DNA of 64,000 bases from Paenibacillus sp. ACRRY (GTDB lineage Bacteria; Bacillota; Bacilli; Paenibacillales; Paenibacillaceae). Made by a program: the position numbers and the translations under genes. Positions 9,705-18,264 of the stretch are shown here, piece after piece (the stretch's first letter is position 1; each line of letters starts with the position of its first letter). The stretch spans positions 1,488,001-1,552,000 of the forward strand of contig NZ_JAKRNM010000001.1 of NCBI RefSeq assembly GCF_022346995.1, written 5' to 3'. The notes under the pieces are model-generated. The model had not been told where the DNA came from, ran no database searches, and saw only the letters and a list, made by a program, of their open reading frames with translations.

Positions 9705-11261
9705 TTAGAATACTTTGGTTGTCCACGATTCACAGTTCCAAGTTTCCGTCACAACATCACGATAGAATTCAGGTTCATGCGAGATCAACAGAATGCTGCC
9801 TTTGTAGGCTTTGAGCGCACGTTTCAGCTCATCCTTGGCATCCACGTCCAGATGGTTCGTAGGCTCATCGAGTACAAGCAGGTTGGTTTCGTTGTTGATC
9901 AGTTTGCACAGACGCACTTTAGCCTTTTCTCCACCACTCAGCACAGCAACCTTACTCTCAATGTGTTTCGTGGTCAGACCACATTTCGCAAGTGCAGCAC
10001 GAACCTCGAATTGTGTATATGACGGGAACTCCTGCCAGATCTCTTCGATACAGGTATTGTAGTTCGCATCCTTCATCTCCTGCTGGAAGTACCCGATCTC
10101 CAGATGCTCCCCGCGCTGAACTGTTCCTTCCAAGGCAGGAATTTCACCCAAAATGCTGCGCATCAGAGTGGTTTTACCGATTCCGTTTGCACCCACGAGT
10201 GCAATCTTCTGACCACGCTCCATACGCAGATCCAGCGGTCTGGACAATGGCTCGTTGTACCCGATCACCAGCCCTTTGGTTTCAAAAATAAGCTTGCCGG
10301 ATGTTCTGGCATCACGGAAGTTGAACTGTGGCTTCGGCTTCTCCTTGGCGAGTTCAATTACATCCATTTTGTCGAGTTTCTTCTGTCTGGACATTGCCAT
10401 GTTGCGTGTCGCCACACTAGCCTTATTACGTGCGACAAAATCCTTCAGATCCGCAATTTCCTGCTGCTGACGCTTGTAGGCTGATTCCAGCTGCTGCTTT
10501 TTCATTTCATAAACTTCCTGGAAGTGATCATAATCGCCCACGTAACGGGTCAGATCCTGATTTTCCATGTGGTAGATCAAGTTAATGACACTGTTCAGGA
10601 ATGGAATATCATGCGAGATCAGAATAAATGCATTCTCATACTCTTGCAAATAACGCTTCAGCCATTCGATATGCTGTTCATCCAGATAGTTCGTCGGCTC
10701 GTCGAGGAGCAGAATATCCGGCTTTTCAAGCAACAGCTTGGCGAGCAGTACTTTGGTCCGTTGACCACCGCTCAGATCATTAACGTCCTTATCGAGACCG
10801 ATATCCGTCAGACCCAGACCGCGTGCAGTCTCGTCCACTTTTGCATCAATCATGTAAAAGTCCTGGTTGGTCAGAGTATCCTGGATGGTTCCGACATCCT
10901 CAAGCAGCTGTTCCAGTTCCTCAGGAGTAACGTCTCCCATCTTGCCATACATCTCGTTCATTTCCTGCTCCATGTCGAACAGGTATTGGAACGCACTGCG
11001 CAGGATATCACGAATGGATTGTCCCTTGTTCAGCACGGCATGCTGATCGAGATATCCAACGCGCATGCGTTTGGACCACTCGACTTTGCCCTCATCGGGC
11101 TGGAGCTTGCCAGTAATAATGTTCATGAAGGTGGATTTACCTTCACCATTGGCCCCGATCAGTCCAATGTGTTCGCCTTTCAACAGGCGGAAAGATACGT
11201 CGTTAAAGATAGCACGGTCACCAAAACCGTGACTTAATTTTTCCACATTTAATATGCTCAT
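9705..11261 (-). CDS. ABC-F family ATPase
   Basis: A soluble protein of two fused ABC ATPase domains with no membrane segment, as in ribosome-associated ABC-F translation factors. The first domain has Walker A GANGEGKST (36-44), LSGGQ (163-167) and LLLDEPT (184-190). A charged linker (about 240-310) follows. The second domain has GANGIGKTT (about 350), LSGGE (about 430) and LVLDEPTNHLD (about 455). The 518-residue length suits a housekeeping-type member (the YkpA/YbiT-like group), but a resistance role cannot be excluded by reading alone. The second of two nearby ATGs is the start, six bases after AGGTG. It is monocistronic and divergent from the SET gene. Confidence 0.9.
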   Translation of the reverse strand: MSILNVEKLSHGFGDRAIFNDVSFRLLKGEHIGLIGANGEGKSTFMNIITGKLQPDEGKVEWSKRMRVGYLDQHAVLNKGQSIRDILRSAFQYLFDMEQEMNEMYGKMGDVTPEELEQLLEDVGTIQDTLTNQDFYMIDAKVDETARGLGLTDIGLDKDVNDLSGGQRTKVLLAKLLLEKPDILLLDEPTNYLDEQHIEWLKRYLQEYENAFILISHDIPFLNSVINLIYHMENQDLTRYVGDYDHFQEVYEMKKQQLESAYKRQQQEIADLKDFVARNKASVATRNMAMSRQKKLDKMDVIELAKEKPKPQFNFRDARTSGKLIFETKGLVIGYNEPLSRPLDLRMERGQKIALVGANGIGKTTLMRSILGEIPALEGTVQRGEHLEIGYFQQEMKDANYNTCIEEIWQEFPSYTQFEVRAALAKCGLTTKHIESKVAVLSGGEKAKVRLCKLINNETNLLVLDEPTNHLDVDAKDELKRALKAYKGSILLISHEPEFYRDVVTETWNCESWTTKVF

Positions 11262-11298
11262 TCATGACACCTTTTCTATATAGACTTCATTCCTGTAT

Positions 11299-11328
11299 AT
11301 TATAATCGTTATAACCTGCACAACTCAA
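11299..11328 (-). promoter_or_regulatory. Promoter of the ABC-F gene
   Basis: Minus-strand TTGAGT (11323-11328) and TATAAT (11299-11304) are 18 bases apart, with the -10 about 38 bases before the start codon. Confidence 0.6.
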
Positions 11329-11421
11329 CGCCATATTTGCCTTATATGCATGAATCGGTTAAAATTTGGCCTTAAACTACTATAGAACGGAGCTCTCTCA
11401 GGCGAGCATCAGGTGAACATT

Positions 11422-11874
11422 ATGATTGAAGTAAAACAATCCAAATTGGGTGATGGCGAATTTAATCGAGGGGTTTTTGCCACAGTGGATATTCCCAAAG
11501 GCCAATTGATCCATCAGGCCCCGGTTGTCCCTTATCCCAACGAAGACCACGAACATGTCGAAAAAACAATCCTGGAGGATTATGTATTTGAGTACGGTGC
11601 CAACCACACCGCCATTTTGCTGGGATACGGCAGCTTGATCAATCATTCGTACGAGCCCAACGCAACCTACGATATCAACTTTGAAAACCATACATTTGAC
11701 TTCTATGCTTATACAGATATCAAAGCAGGCGAAGAGATTCTGATCAATTACAATGGCGAAGAAGAAAACATGGACCCGCTATGGTTCCTGGACGATTATG
11801 AAGAACGAATGCGTGAGCTGAACGAAGCTGAGGAACACAACGAAGAGAATGATGAGAACAACGACGCGAAATAA
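11422..11874 (+). CDS. SET domain-containing protein
   Basis: A 150-residue, nearly whole-length SET domain of the kind found in bacteria as a putative protein-lysine methyltransferase. Visible SET features are the N-terminal RGVFATVDIPKGQLI, the NHSYEPNA motif (about 73-80) that forms part of the S-adenosylmethionine pocket, and GEEILINYNGEE near 110. The tail is Glu/Asn rich. The substrate is unknown. I take the ATG at 11422 because AGGTGA sits five bases before it. An in-frame GTG at 11413 lies inside that ribosome binding site. It is divergent from the ABC-F gene. Confidence 0.85.
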   Translation: MIEVKQSKLGDGEFNRGVFATVDIPKGQLIHQAPVVPYPNEDHEHVEKTILEDYVFEYGANHTAILLGYGSLINHSYEPNATYDINFENHTFDFYAYTDIKAGEEILINYNGEEENMDPLWFLDDYEERMRELNEAEEHNEENDENNDAK

Positions 11875-11985
11875 TCTTGGTAAAAAAACGAGCAATCCAG
11901 TGATCAGGGACAGAACTGAAAAATTACAGCGTTACATCTCGCTGAAATCCTGCTAAGCACTCTGGCTGCTCCCTTCTCACAACGT

Positions 11986-12025
11986 AAACAAGCAAGCCTT
12001 CCATACAGGAAGTACTTGCTTGTTT
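11986..12025. terminator. Bidirectional hairpin between convergent genes
   Basis: AAACAAGCAAG (11986-11996) pairs with CTTGCTTGTTT (12015-12025), and an inner CTTCC/GGAAG pairing closes the loop. Short T runs on both sides make it a likely terminator for both the SET and DUF1349 genes. Confidence 0.55.
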
Positions 12026-12059
12026 GGCGTGGAATAAATCCGTTCAACGGGCACCGTTC

Positions 12060-12671
12060 TCAATCCATTATGGGCGGATCGATGTGCAAATCCTCATCAG
12101 GTGTCGTTTTTCTCCACTTCGTAAATGCCACTTCAAACCCCGCACGCTTGGGTGAACACAGGAATGGACCCGCTTGCTTGTTCACCGGATAAGCAAAACG
12201 CGCAACCCGAATGGTTCGCCAAGGATGTTCGTCCGTACGTGCCCGAATGACTACCGCTTCGTTGTGGTAGGAAGCTCGAATGGTAACCTTACGGCCACCC
12301 CATTCCGGAACAGGGGATAACGACCAGTCCGAGAAGTGATCCGTTACTACAGCGCCAATATGAACGACCCCGTCGTTCACTTCCACGCCAGCCTTGATCC
12401 ATTGTTCACGACTGTGCCAGAGCATTAAACCTGCCTGATCATAAAGTTCAGTAAAAGAACTTAGATCAAACGTAATTTCGACAGCTTCATTTCCGTCCCA
12501 CGGCGTCAGAAGGGCATGTCCATTTTGATGACTGAATCCGTAGAACGTATTCTCCCAAAAATCACTGCCTTCCTGTGCCTCCACGATGAAACGGTCTCCC
12601 TCTGTACGGGTTGCAACCGGTTCAGTGGTCCATTTGGCATCTGGTGTACCCAGAAATTGTGCTGCAGACAT
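12060..12671 (-). CDS. DUF1349 domain-containing protein
   Basis: A 203-residue cytosolic protein that matches the DUF1349 concanavalin-like beta-sandwich family (TRTEGDRFIVEAQEGSDFW, then AGLMLWHSREQWIKAGVE and GPFLCSPKRAGFEVAFT near the end). Members often sit near carbohydrate genes, but no reaction is established. The ATG at 12671 follows GGGAGGGTG by eight bases. It lies 29 bases from the end of the flavoprotein gene upstream and is probably co-transcribed with it. No signal peptide or membrane segment is seen. Confidence 0.85.
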   Translation of the reverse strand: MSAAQFLGTPDAKWTTEPVATRTEGDRFIVEAQEGSDFWENTFYGFSHQNGHALLTPWDGNEAVEITFDLSSFTELYDQAGLMLWHSREQWIKAGVEVNDGVVHIGAVVTDHFSDWSLSPVPEWGGRKVTIRASYHNEAVVIRARTDEHPWRTIRVARFAYPVNKQAGPFLCSPKRAGFEVAFTKWRKTTPDEDLHIDPPIMD

Positions 12672-12700
12672 GTATTTAACACCCTCCCATAATCAAAACG

Positions 12701-14044
12701 TCAAATCAAAGAGCTCAAATCCGATGCAGCCGTAGGATATGCAAAATTCATGGTGCTTAACTGATCAGCTGTCAGTTCGAATTGAATGGCCATGGCAAAC
12801 AGGTTAATCAGCTCTTCGGTCTCGCTGCCGAGTACATGGGCCCCCAGAATGCGTCCTGAGTCGTTATCGATCACAACTTTGGCCATGGCATACTTCTCAT
12901 TTGTCCGTTTATAAGTATACCATTGCGACATGTCATTTACCTTCACCTTGTATCCTTTCTCTTCCGCTTGATCCACAGTAAGACCAACAGAGCCAAGCGA
13001 TGGTACGGTAAACACGATGGACGGCATAACTTTGTAGTTCGGCATAGTATGATTGCCCTTCAGCAGATTAAAGGCGACAGCCCGTGATTCCTGACCGGCC
13101 AGAGGCGTTAGGGGAAGCCCCTTCGTTGCTGCAACGTCTCCGGCTGCGTATACTTTGGGGTTGCTGGTGCTTTGTAGATACTCATTCACGGAGATGCCTT
13201 TCTCACTATAACTGACCTTCCCCTTTTCCAATTCCAGTCCATCCACATTAGGGATACGTCCCGCCCCATGCACGACCCGTCCCCCATGCCACTGATGATC
13301 GGCTCCGTTACGGATACCACTGACCACGAAGGTCTCCCCCTGTTTCCGAATGGACTTCACTTCCGCATTCAGATGAACGTGAATGCCGATCTCTTCCGAT
13401 TTTTGAACCAGCAAGTCAACAAGCTCTGAATCAAACTGCTCTAGAGGTCGCTGTCCCCGGTGGATAATGTGTACCTCGCTTCCTGCTCTTGCAGCGATGT
13501 GGGCAAATTCAAACGCAATGTAACCTCCACCCACCAAAACCAGTTGATCCGGAAGCTGATCCAGTTCCAGAAAATCATCGCTGTAAAGAAGATGTTCTGA
13601 GCCATCTATTGGGAGCGGTGCAGGTTGCGCGCCAGTTGCAATCAGAATATGTTTTCCATGCAGCACTTCATCTCCCACACGAATGTGATCTTCATCTACA
13701 AAAGAAGCCTTGCCATGGAAGGTATCTATGCCGGCCTGTTTGAATTTATCCTCGCTGGCTCTCGGAATGCTCGCCGTAAATGTTCGTTTGAAGGCCATAA
13801 GTTCCGGCCAGTTGATGGTCGTTCTTCCCTGAACACCCTTCCCCAGCAGTCGTTCATTCCAGTCGATCAGTTCAGCAGCTCCTGCCAATACTTTCTTCGG
13901 ATCGCACCCTCGCAGGGCGCAAGTGCCGCCAAATTCACGCTCATCAATCACGGCTATTTTCCACCCGGCTTCAGCACAGCGAGATACAACTGAATTCGCT
14001 GCACTACCGGTTCCTATTGCAATTAGATCGTATACTTGTGTCAT
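12701..14044 (-). CDS. Pyridine nucleotide-disulfide oxidoreductase (class I-like)
   Basis: An FAD/NAD(P)-dependent oxidoreductase of the glutathione/mercuric reductase family, 447 residues. It has an N-terminal FAD motif (GTGSAA, 11-16), the redox disulfide GGTCALRGCDPKK (Cys42 and Cys47), a second nucleotide motif GGGYIAFEFA (about 170-180), YAAGDVAATKG (about 300) and a C-terminal dimerisation domain. The usual C-terminal His-Glu catalytic pair is absent: the tail reads FAYPTAASDL, with Tyr where His is expected. The substrate is therefore unclear. The ATG at 14044 is preferred because AGGAGGAACAACTC precedes it. An ATG 45 bases upstream lacks such a site. Confidence 0.88.
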   Translation of the reverse strand: MTQVYDLIAIGTGSAANSVVSRCAEAGWKIAVIDEREFGGTCALRGCDPKKVLAGAAELIDWNERLLGKGVQGRTTINWPELMAFKRTFTASIPRASEDKFKQAGIDTFHGKASFVDEDHIRVGDEVLHGKHILIATGAQPAPLPIDGSEHLLYSDDFLELDQLPDQLVLVGGGYIAFEFAHIAARAGSEVHIIHRGQRPLEQFDSELVDLLVQKSEEIGIHVHLNAEVKSIRKQGETFVVSGIRNGADHQWHGGRVVHGAGRIPNVDGLELEKGKVSYSEKGISVNEYLQSTSNPKVYAAGDVAATKGLPLTPLAGQESRAVAFNLLKGNHTMPNYKVMPSIVFTVPSLGSVGLTVDQAEEKGYKVKVNDMSQWYTYKRTNEKYAMAKVVIDNDSGRILGAHVLGSETEELINLFAMAIQFELTADQLSTMNFAYPTAASDLSSLI

Positions 14045-14266
14045 GAGTTGTTCCTCCTGTTCCCTTTTCCCAAAACCTTTTATTCTCATCTATTACCCCA
14101 AAAGAACACCCCAATAATCATCACCATGCACGGAGATCTTCTTCCGATCCGACCAGACCTATATAAATTATTTGCGTTGATTTGGAAGCAAGGTGGTATA
14201 ATGAAAGAAGAGCAACTACATCATTTACATTTCAGGATTATTTTCAACATATAAGGAGTGAGCACG

Positions 14267-14629
14267 ATGCATATTCAAATTACAGATCTGGCTGCAGCGA
14301 GATTAACCGAGAGCTTGAATGACCAACCTGGCTACTTCAAAGTGTTCTATGACACTGAAGGTTGTGGATGTAACGGAATTCTGGTCCTCTTGATTGTGGA
14401 TGAGCCTGCTGCACTGGATGAGCAGATCGAGACCAATTTGGTTCCATTCTATGTTGATCCAAAACAGCAATTAAATCTCGAACAGCATATGAAGCTGGAT
14501 ACGGAAGAAAACTATCCTTCCTTCACATTGAGCAGTGATTCCGGTGTACTTAGCAGCAACGTTCGTGTTCGGGACACGCGAACTGTGAATGCGGGAAAAT
14601 CCACTACACCTGATGCGTGCATGCTGTAA
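14267..14629 (+). CDS. HesB/YqkB-like iron-sulfur biosynthesis family protein
   Basis: A 120-residue protein of the HesB-like domain family, closest in appearance to Bacillus YqkB. It has a CGCNG motif (GCGCNGILVLLIVDEP about 34-49) and a C-terminal cysteine (PDACML). Canonical A-type carriers end in a CGCG motif that is absent here, so a carrier role is uncertain. The ATG at 14267 is eight bases after AAGGAG. The in-frame GTG at 14258 is too close to that site. A TGGTATAAT extended -10 lies near 14200. A strong terminator follows. Confidence 0.82.
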   Translation: MHIQITDLAAARLTESLNDQPGYFKVFYDTEGCGCNGILVLLIVDEPAALDEQIETNLVPFYVDPKQQLNLEQHMKLDTEENYPSFTLSSDSGVLSSNVRVRDTRTVNAGKSTTPDACML

Positions 14630-14687
14630 ACAATAACCGTTTATTTTCTTAAACAATCGTTGAACATTAAATATTCAGATAAGCAAA

Positions 14688-14716
14688 GACTCTGCATTGA
14701 ATGCAGAGTCTTTTTT
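14688..14716 (+). terminator. Terminator after the YqkB-like gene
   Basis: A perfect 10-bp stem (14688-14697 with 14701-14710) with a 3-base loop is followed by six T. Confidence 0.92.
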
Positions 14717-14892
14717 ATGTTCTACTTGGCCAAATGACCAAAACTATGAATCTCGCATGATTTGTTTACAACTCGGAAACAATTGGAGAACCTATGGATA
14801 TAATCCTCTAGTATACTCGGTATATAGAAAAGCATGTCTGGTATCAAACAGATGCAGCATGCTAGAGATTCATTAACCCGAGGAGGAACATC

Positions 14893-15669
14893 ATGAAATC
14901 ATTCACACGCAAATCTATCATATCCACTCTACTCATAGGCTCTGTCGTAGCAGGCGCTGCCTTCACTGCCTTTCCCTTTGTACCATCCATGACGCCAGTC
15001 GCATCGGCTGCAAGCTCCAGTTTCACTCAATTTTTGCATGATAACGCGCCAAGCCGCACCATTAAAACTAGCAGCAGCGGTCTCGCAACAGTAACGAATC
15101 TAGCCAGCACTGTGGTACTCGTGAACAAAAAAAGAAATCTGCCTTCAACCTATGCACCAAAAGATTTGGTTGTACCGAATATTCCATTCAGCTTCTCCGG
15201 CTCCAGCCCGAAGAAACAAATGCGTAAGGTCGCTGCTACCGCGATCGAAAAGCTGTTTGCAGCAGCCAAAAAAGATGGCATTGACATCAAAGCCGTATCA
15301 GGTTACCGTTCCTATTCGACACAGAAATCCATCTTCGAACGAAATGCAAGTATCAAAGGTGAAGCAGTAGCCAACAAGACAAGTGCTCGCCCAGGGCAAA
15401 GTGAACATCAAACCGGACTTGCCATGGATATTTCCAGTGCATCCGTAGGCTATGATCTGCAGCAAAGCTTCGGCAACACCAAAGAAGGCAAATGGCTGAA
15501 AGCCAATGCCCACAAGTACGGATTCATCATTCGATATGGCAAAGATCAGGAGAAATTGACCGGCTACTCTTACGAACCTTGGCATGTACGTTACGTTGGG
15601 GTCTATATCGCTGGGGAAATTACAAGTCAGAAGCTTACTCTGGAACAATATCTGGAGCGCGCCAAATAA
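14893..15669 (+). CDS. Secreted VanY-type D-alanyl-D-alanine carboxypeptidase (M15)
   Basis: Predicted to trim D-alanine from peptidoglycan stem peptides outside the membrane. The 258-residue product starts with a signal peptide (basic MKSFTRK, hydrophobic core, cleavage near PVASA|AS at 39). The M15B zinc site is visible: SEHQTGLAMD (His172 and Asp179) and EPWHVRYVG (Glu228 and His231), plus the SGYRSYSTQ substrate motif near 136. There is no membrane anchor after the signal, so the enzyme may be released or wall-held. GAGGAGGAACATC gives a strong ribosome binding site. It is monocistronic. Confidence 0.92.
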   Translation: MKSFTRKSIISTLLIGSVVAGAAFTAFPFVPSMTPVASAASSSFTQFLHDNAPSRTIKTSSSGLATVTNLASTVVLVNKKRNLPSTYAPKDLVVPNIPFSFSGSSPKKQMRKVAATAIEKLFAAAKKDGIDIKAVSGYRSYSTQKSIFERNASIKGEAVANKTSARPGQSEHQTGLAMDISSASVGYDLQQSFGNTKEGKWLKANAHKYGFIIRYGKDQEKLTGYSYEPWHVRYVGVYIAGEITSQKLTLEQYLERAK

Positions 15670-15815
15670 CGAATAGTTTGCCTTACACGAAGAAAAAAAT
15701 GAATGAATCAGGAGCCGGAGCCCGGAAGGGGGCATTCTGCTCCTGCATTCTGCACGATAACAACATTGTGCTTATGGTTAAGACATCATACGTTTCTGCA
15801 GCAACATTCTTTTGA
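15670..15815. other. Intergenic stretch after the vanY-like gene
   Basis: I see no gene here. A 7-bp inverted repeat CAGGAGC...GCTCCTG spans about 15708-15754 but has no T run, so it is not a convincing terminator. Confidence 0.4.
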
Positions 15816-16055
15816 TCAAAAACTGACCATTCTTTTGACCGCGAGAGGCAGTCGTTTCAAACCTTCGGTTCCCGCCCAGGAACCCGCTCCTGCCAAGAGT
15901 GCATTATGACACAAATAAAATGCAGCATGATAGGCAAGCGTGCCAACGATGATTTCCATGACCAAGAATTTTTTTAGTGTGGAAGATTGGATGACATATA
16001 CCTTGAATTCGTGATAGGAGCTCTCCCTCCTGAATCTGGTGATGAACGTCCTCAT
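15816..16055 (-). CDS. Small predicted membrane protein (unrecognised)
   Basis: A 79-residue basic protein with one likely membrane segment (about residues 30-58, from FLVMEIIVGTLAYHAAFYL) and a basic tail (KRLPLAVKRMVSF). I do not recognise the family. Support for a real gene comes from AGAGGTGAAAC directly before the ATG and a TATAAT at 16076-16081 on the same strand. It is divergent from the nitroreductase gene, and the shared 130-base intergenic region holds a candidate operator at 16119-16133. Confidence 0.6.
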   Translation of the reverse strand: MRTFITRFRRESSYHEFKVYVIQSSTLKKFLVMEIIVGTLAYHAAFYLCHNALLAGAGSWAGTEGLKRLPLAVKRMVSF

Positions 16056-16118
16056 GTTTCACCTCTACTGTTTTTATTATAGGTTATGGCCCTTTGGTCT
16101 TGTCTTATTCGAAAATAA

Positions 16119-16133
16119 TACTTACCAAAAGTA
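16119..16133. promoter_or_regulatory. Inverted repeat upstream of the nitroreductase gene
   Basis: TACTT-ACCAA-AAGTA forms a 15-base inverted repeat between the divergent small membrane protein and nitroreductase genes. Sites of this general form are used by MarR and HxlR/DUF24 redox regulators that control quinone and nitro reductases. Assignment here is inference. Confidence 0.35.
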
Positions 16134-16186
16134 ACCATGCGTGTTATAGTCAATTTATACTTTATACATAAGCGAGGTAAACCACC

Positions 16187-16819
16187 ATGAGTGCACTTGA
16201 AAACTTGGTCAAAAGCCGTAGATCCGCCGTTATTTTTGAAGAAGGTATCGAAATCCCGGAAGCCGATTTGCAGCAGATGTTCGCATTAAACAAATTTGCT
16301 CCATCAGCCTTTAACCTTCAGCATACCCACTACCTGGTCTTGACCGACCCGGCCCAAAAAGAAAAAGCATACGAAGCCTCACAGCAATACAAAGTAAAAA
16401 CAGCCTCGGCTGTCATCGTTGTTCTGGGAGATATCAAGGCTCACCACCACATCCGCACGATTAACGAAGGTTTACTGCATTTGGGTGTACTCAATCCATT
16501 TGAATATGAACAGGAGTCCCAGAGTGTTTTTGATTTCTATGAAGCCCGTGGCAGTGTGTTTCAGCGTGAAGACGCCATCCGTAATGCCAGCCTGTCGGCG
16601 ATGCAGCTGATGCTGATTGCACAGGATATGGGATGGGATACGTGTCCCATGATTGGTTTTGATGCCGATGAACTGCAGAGCAACCTGGATGTTCCCGAAC
16701 ATTACGTTCCTGTCATGATGATTACGATCGGTAAAAAGTCAGAAGCCAAACAGCGCCCTCGCGGCTATCGCAAGCCCATCAACGAGTACGTCAGCTTTAA
16801 TAAAATGCATGCAGAGTAA
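16187..16819 (+). CDS. Nitroreductase family protein (MhqN/YdgI-like)
   Basis: A cytosolic FMN-dependent NAD(P)H nitro/quinone reductase of 210 residues, the usual family length. The N-terminal KSRRSAVIFE holds the FMN-phosphate-binding arginines. LNKFAPSAFNLQ (about 34-45) and QDMGWDTCPMIGFD (about 146-159) are characteristic, and the C-terminus has KQRPRGYRKP. The overall pattern is closest to the B. subtilis MhqN/YdgI/YodC group, which detoxifies quinones and aldehydes. The ATG follows AGCGAGGTAAACC. It is monocistronic, with a terminator right after the stop. Confidence 0.9.
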   Translation: MSALENLVKSRRSAVIFEEGIEIPEADLQQMFALNKFAPSAFNLQHTHYLVLTDPAQKEKAYEASQQYKVKTASAVIVVLGDIKAHHHIRTINEGLLHLGVLNPFEYEQESQSVFDFYEARGSVFQREDAIRNASLSAMQLMLIAQDMGWDTCPMIGFDADELQSNLDVPEHYVPVMMITIGKKSEAKQRPRGYRKPINEYVSFNKMHAE

Positions 16820-16840
16820 CGCCATTCAAATAGATCTACC

Positions 16841-16865
16841 AAAAAAGCCACGGTTCCGTGGCTTT
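16841..16865. terminator. Bidirectional terminator, nitroreductase / LRR genes
   Basis: AAAGCCACGG-TT-CCGTGGCTTT is flanked by A on the left and T on the right. On the minus strand it overlaps the LRR stop codon and runs into six T. Confidence 0.85.
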
Positions 16866-18027
16866 AATACATTTCATAGATCAGCTGCTCTGATAATTGA
16901 AGGTTCTCATCGAACTCTGCATAGATGTACATTCGGCCTGCTGGTGTATCACCCGCGTCATACCCGAGCCTGATAACCTCACAGTCCTGGAATTCCACAT
17001 CTGCCAGAACCAGTTCTGATAAATCCTCATCCGGATGAGCTTCGGCGATTAACACCAGCGCCTGTTCAGCAAGCGACTGCCATCTCTCCCACGCTTCTTC
17101 CATATATGGTGTCAGTTCTTCCATCTCTGCCTTAGTCGAAACCTGTGCGGTAACGACGAGCTCACTTCCCTCCTGGATTGGCAAATTCAGTTGATAGTTG
17201 GAGAATGTCCCATTGTATTGAAACATACCCATTCCCTGAACTGTATGAGCAGGTTCCGTCATCAGATTATCCACAGCATGCAGTTTCTCCAGCTTGGAAT
17301 TATGACTGCGGTCCAGCTCTGTGAGTTTGTTCTCTGAACAATAGAGTTCTCTAAGCTGCGTATTATGTTGAATATCCAGCTTGCGGATATGGTTGTTGAA
17401 ACACCGTACACTCTCAAGCTTCAGGTTAGAACTTAAATCCAACTCTTTGATATGGTTATCATGGCACCGAAGTTCATTTAATGCTGGACAGTTCGTTATA
17501 TCCACACTTGTAAGATAATTACTGGCGCAGTTGAGCCGCTTAAGCAGTGCATTATGACGAAGCTCAAGTGAAAAGAGAGCATTATAGCTGCAACCCAGTT
17601 CTTCAAGCTGTACCTGCTTGTCCAGATCCAACTGGGACAGCATGTTCCAGTGACATTCCAGATACATCAGTTTGGGATTATGACTTAAATCCAATTGTCG
17701 CAGTCGATTGAAGCTACAATCCAATTCTTCCAATTCGGGATTCGAGCTAAGGTTAAGCGAGAGAATTTGATTTTCCTTGCAGTGTAAGATTCTGAGCTTA
17801 TCATTGCGTCCTAGATCCACAGACGTTATTTGATTGTAGCCACAGTCCAGTTCTTCGAGGTCTCTAAAATATTCAATCCCGCTCAAACTTCTCACATCTT
17901 GACTCGTGAGTTGCAATGATGTTACCTCTTGGATGTCACTCTCCTGAATAGAATCCCGCTGATTACAAAAGTGGTCCAATACATACTGTCTGAAACGTTC
18001 ATCTGTAAAGGCATGTGTAATATCCAT
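16864..18027 (-). CDS. Leucine-rich repeat protein with a cysteine ladder
   Basis: A 387-residue cytosolic protein with no signal peptide. After an N-terminal cap (about 1-65) come nine 21-residue leucine-rich repeats of the form LxCxxNxLxxLDLSxNxxLxx (about 66-255). Each has Cys at the third position (LDCGYN, LHCKEN, LDCSFN, LECHWN and so on) until the last, which reads LHAVDN. The stack of cysteines should form a ladder along one face. The C-terminal 130 residues are acidic (HPDEDLSELVLADVEF) and unrecognised. A protein-binding role is inferred from the fold only. The ATG follows GGGAG by nine bases. Confidence 0.8.
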   Translation of the reverse strand: MDITHAFTDERFRQYVLDHFCNQRDSIQESDIQEVTSLQLTSQDVRSLSGIEYFRDLEELDCGYNQITSVDLGRNDKLRILHCKENQILSLNLSSNPELEELDCSFNRLRQLDLSHNPKLMYLECHWNMLSQLDLDKQVQLEELGCSYNALFSLELRHNALLKRLNCASNYLTSVDITNCPALNELRCHDNHIKELDLSSNLKLESVRCFNNHIRKLDIQHNTQLRELYCSENKLTELDRSHNSKLEKLHAVDNLMTEPAHTVQGMGMFQYNGTFSNYQLNLPIQEGSELVVTAQVSTKAEMEELTPYMEEAWERWQSLAEQALVLIAEAHPDEDLSELVLADVEFQDCEVIRLGYDAGDTPAGRMYIYAEFDENLQLSEQLIYEMY

Positions 18028-18264
18028 ATCCGGAATCTCCCTTCCTCATTTCATATCGAAACGTCCATCAAGCATATCATTCTTATTCTATGGTGTACCG
18101 CTTCAAGAATCAATCAGGAAGCTTACATACAAGACCTAGAACCCAGCGTTAAATGAAGTCCCTTTCCTGCGACTCTCCTTAATCGAAAAGAGTTATGCAA
18201 ATTTTTTTATACCATGTTAACATCCATCAAGTAAGATAATTCCTTAGGGAAGGGAAGATAGAAA

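Noticed and set aside
9291..10022. Long plus-strand open frame of 243 codons
   Set aside because: It overlaps the ABC-F gene end, the terminator and the GH43 promoter on the other strand, has no ribosome binding site, and its translation shows no protein-like pattern.
15708..15754. Hairpin CAGGAGC...GCTCCTG as a terminator for the vanY-like gene
   Set aside because: No T run follows on either strand.
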